Below are positions 62,721 to 64,000 of a DNA stretch of 64,000 bases, one piece after another; position 1 is the first letter of the stretch; the number at the start of each line of letters is the position of its first letter. The translations under genes were made by a program, and so were the position numbers. The DNA comes from Sinomicrobium pectinilyticum. GTDB taxonomy: Bacteria; Bacteroidota; Bacteroidia; Flavobacteriales; Flavobacteriaceae. The notes beneath the pieces are model-generated. The model worked only from the letters and a program-made list of their open reading frames with translations, had not been told where the DNA came from and made no database searches. The stretch is from assembly GCF_003725735.1 (NCBI RefSeq), contig NZ_RJTM01000035.1, forward strand, positions 23,171 through 87,170, in the 5' to 3' direction.

Positions 62721-63581
62721 CTAAATCAAAGAAATGATCTTTTTCACCCCCGTTACCACAGCTACCGCAACCGATCCGACAACCAGCCCGGTCATGAACT
62801 CCTTGACTACAGGTGGTAATTCCGGCAGGATGTGGTGGAGATAATCTATATTATGCACAAAGATCCCTCCCGATACCAGGATCAGGGCGATAGTACCGAT
62901 AACACCGAGGAAGCGGATAACTACCGGAAGGGACTTCACCAGGATACCACCCAGCCAGAACAAAAAGCCGTGGTTGTCAGAATGCTTAATAAGTCTAAAC
63001 CCCGCATCGTCCATACGTACGATAAGCGCTACAATACCATAAACACCTACAGTAGCAAGCAGAGCTACTACAGTGACTGTCATGATCTGTATGGTAAGAG
63101 TCTTGTCCAGGACCGTACCGAGTGCTATAATAACAATTTCTATAGAGAGGATAAAATCCGTAACTATAGCCGATTTGATTTTAGCTTTTTCCGCTTCCGC
63201 ATCATTTTCTTTTTCCTTTTCCTCTATGGGATGGGCATCCCCTGAACGGTGAAAGAAATGTTCTACTATTTTTTCAACACCCTCATAAGCCAGGTAGGCC
63301 CCTCCGATGACCAGGATAACCTTTATAGCAGCCGGAAAAAAGACATTGAGCAGTAAAGCTACAGGGATAATTATAAGCTTATTGATAAAGGACCCCTTGG
63401 TAATAGCCCATATTACCGGTAACTCCCGCGAAGATAAAAAACCGGTAGCTTTTTCTGCATTTACCGCCAGGTCATCTCCTAATATTGCTGCTGTTTTGCG
63501 GGTTGCTATTTTACTTGTTACCGCTATGTCATCCATCAATGCGGCTATATCATCCAGAACGGCAAAAAAACCTGAAGCCAT
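62721..63581 (-). CDS. DUF808 family membrane protein (YedI-like)
   Basis: 286 residues with about six membrane helices. The N-terminus MASGFFAVLDDIAALMDDIA, then SKIATRKTAAILGDDLAVNA and PVIWAITKGSFINKLIIIPV, are the DUF808 signatures. The short acidic insert EEKEKENDAEAEKAKIKSA lies mid-chain, as in E. coli YedI. Function unknown, presumed transporter-like. Isolated gene. Confidence 0.92.
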   Translation of the reverse strand: MASGFFAVLDDIAALMDDIAVTSKIATRKTAAILGDDLAVNAEKATGFLSSRELPVIWAITKGSFINKLIIIPVALLLNVFFPAAIKVILVIGGAYLAYEGVEKIVEHFFHRSGDAHPIEEKEKENDAEAEKAKIKSAIVTDFILSIEIVIIALGTVLDKTLTIQIMTVTVVALLATVGVYGIVALIVRMDDAGFRLIKHSDNHGFLFWLGGILVKSLPVVIRFLGVIGTIALILVSGGIFVHNIDYLHHILPELPPVVKEFMTGLVVGSVAVAVVTGVKKIISLI

Positions 63582-63720
63582 ATATTACACTGTTTTTAAA
63601 GCAGTAAAAATACTCCTACTGTTATTTGTATGCAAGTACGTTTTTTTTTTAACAGGTCTTTAGGTTTAAAGATATTTTCTTAATCCGGCTATTTTGCCAG
63701 GTATCCCCCCGGTATCTCGC

Positions 63721-63920
63721 CCCTGGTGCTCGTTTGCAATAAGCACCCATTGTACAATGCATTTGTAATGCATGAATAATTAATTTCCTGGCGGTTACAA
63801 CTGGTCTGTGTTCTCCTCCCCTGGTGCTCGTTTGCAACGAGTACCCATTGTACAATGTATTTGTAATACATTTTATAAAACGTGAATAATTAATTTTAAC
63901 AGTTACAACTGATTTGTGTT
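63721..63920. repeat. Tandem duplication of about 98 bp
   Basis: Copy A spans 63721-63812 and copy B 63819-63920. Shared blocks: CCCTGGTGCTCGTTTGCAA, CCCATTGTACAATG, ATTTGTAAT, GAATAATTAATTT and GTTACAACTG, with TGTGTT at the end. Within each copy GTGCTCG pairs with CGAGYAC-like and ATGYAT with ATRCAT. Copy B contains the stop codon and last codons of the gene at 63903; copy A carries a degenerate copy of that tail. Confidence 0.8.
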
Positions 63921-64000
63921 ATCTACCCCGTTATCCTTCGGTTCCTTCTTATGCCAGTACGAGGCCAGTATGGAACCGGTAACGTTCATCAAGGGACCGA
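63903..64000 (-). CDS. C-terminus of a probable membrane transporter, 5' part outside window
   Basis: Partial: 32 residues to the TAA at 63905-63903, reading GPLMNVTGSILASYWHKKEP and then a hydrophilic tail ending NTNQL. The NVTG turn in a helix followed by a charged tail recalls the C-terminus of dicarboxylate/cation symporters. Too little is visible for a firm call. Confidence 0.45.
   Translation of the reverse strand, partial: GPLMNVTGSILASYWHKKEPKDNGVDNTNQL

Overview
The window reads as chromosomal DNA of a marine or soil member of the Flavobacteriaceae (Bacteroidota). Evidence: promoters of the Bacteroidota type (TAnnTTTG with an upstream TTTG), lipoproteins with an acidic run after the lipobox Cys, a fused CcoNO cytochrome oxidase subunit, very weak Shine-Dalgarno sequences and many stand-alone AraC and Crp/Fnr regulators. 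No tRNA, rRNA, CRISPR array, phage or intact insertion sequence was seen.

1-21 kb: the 5' part of chorismate synthase; an LpxH-like phosphoesterase; a sigma factor that consists of region 2 only; a polyphosphate operon (sixA-like, ppk1, ppx, esterase); pdxH; a GNAT acetyltransferase; msrA-msrB; a two-repeat spondin-like lipoprotein; an SDR; a small redox-stress group (YHS protein, RclC-like membrane protein, AhpD-like protein, Crp/Fnr and AraC regulators); an M16 peptidase pair; and an ECF sigma/YCII pair.

21-51 kb: a low-oxygen island. It holds hemN, a group III truncated haemoglobin, the complete cbb3 oxidase locus (ccoI, ccoS, fused ccoNO, ccoQ, ccoP, ccoG, ccoH and a SafE-like membrane protein), a divergent fnr, a universal stress protein, a PAS histidine kinase with a receiver-Crp hybrid regulator, and a YceI-porin-YceI-CoA transferase operon. 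Four promoters here (hemN, cco, usp, yceI) carry a TGAY-N4-ATCA palindrome. In all four the centre of the palindrome lies exactly 33 bp from the centre of a (T/C)AnnTTTG element, so one Fnr-type regulator probably drives them together. Within the island are two Mn-type superoxide dismutases (one cytosolic, one secreted), a SufR-like regulator with a palindromic operator, a CobW-type metal chaperone, and a lanthipeptide locus: a 57-residue double-Gly precursor with four Thr and four Cys in the core, followed by lanC but with no dehydratase in the window.

51-64 kb: secreted hydrolases (M57 protease, PI-PLC-like protein, basic secretory protease), AraC and Crp/Fnr regulators with an SDR and a DoxX protein, an MFS transporter, a candidate structured RNA of about 160 nt with its own terminator, a LytTR response regulator followed by a small frameshifted ORF, a DUF808 membrane protein and the 3' end of a probable transporter. 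Two repeat families occur: a GGTGGCTGAG hairpin element (two single copies and one five-copy tandem array) and a 98-bp tandem duplication at the right edge.
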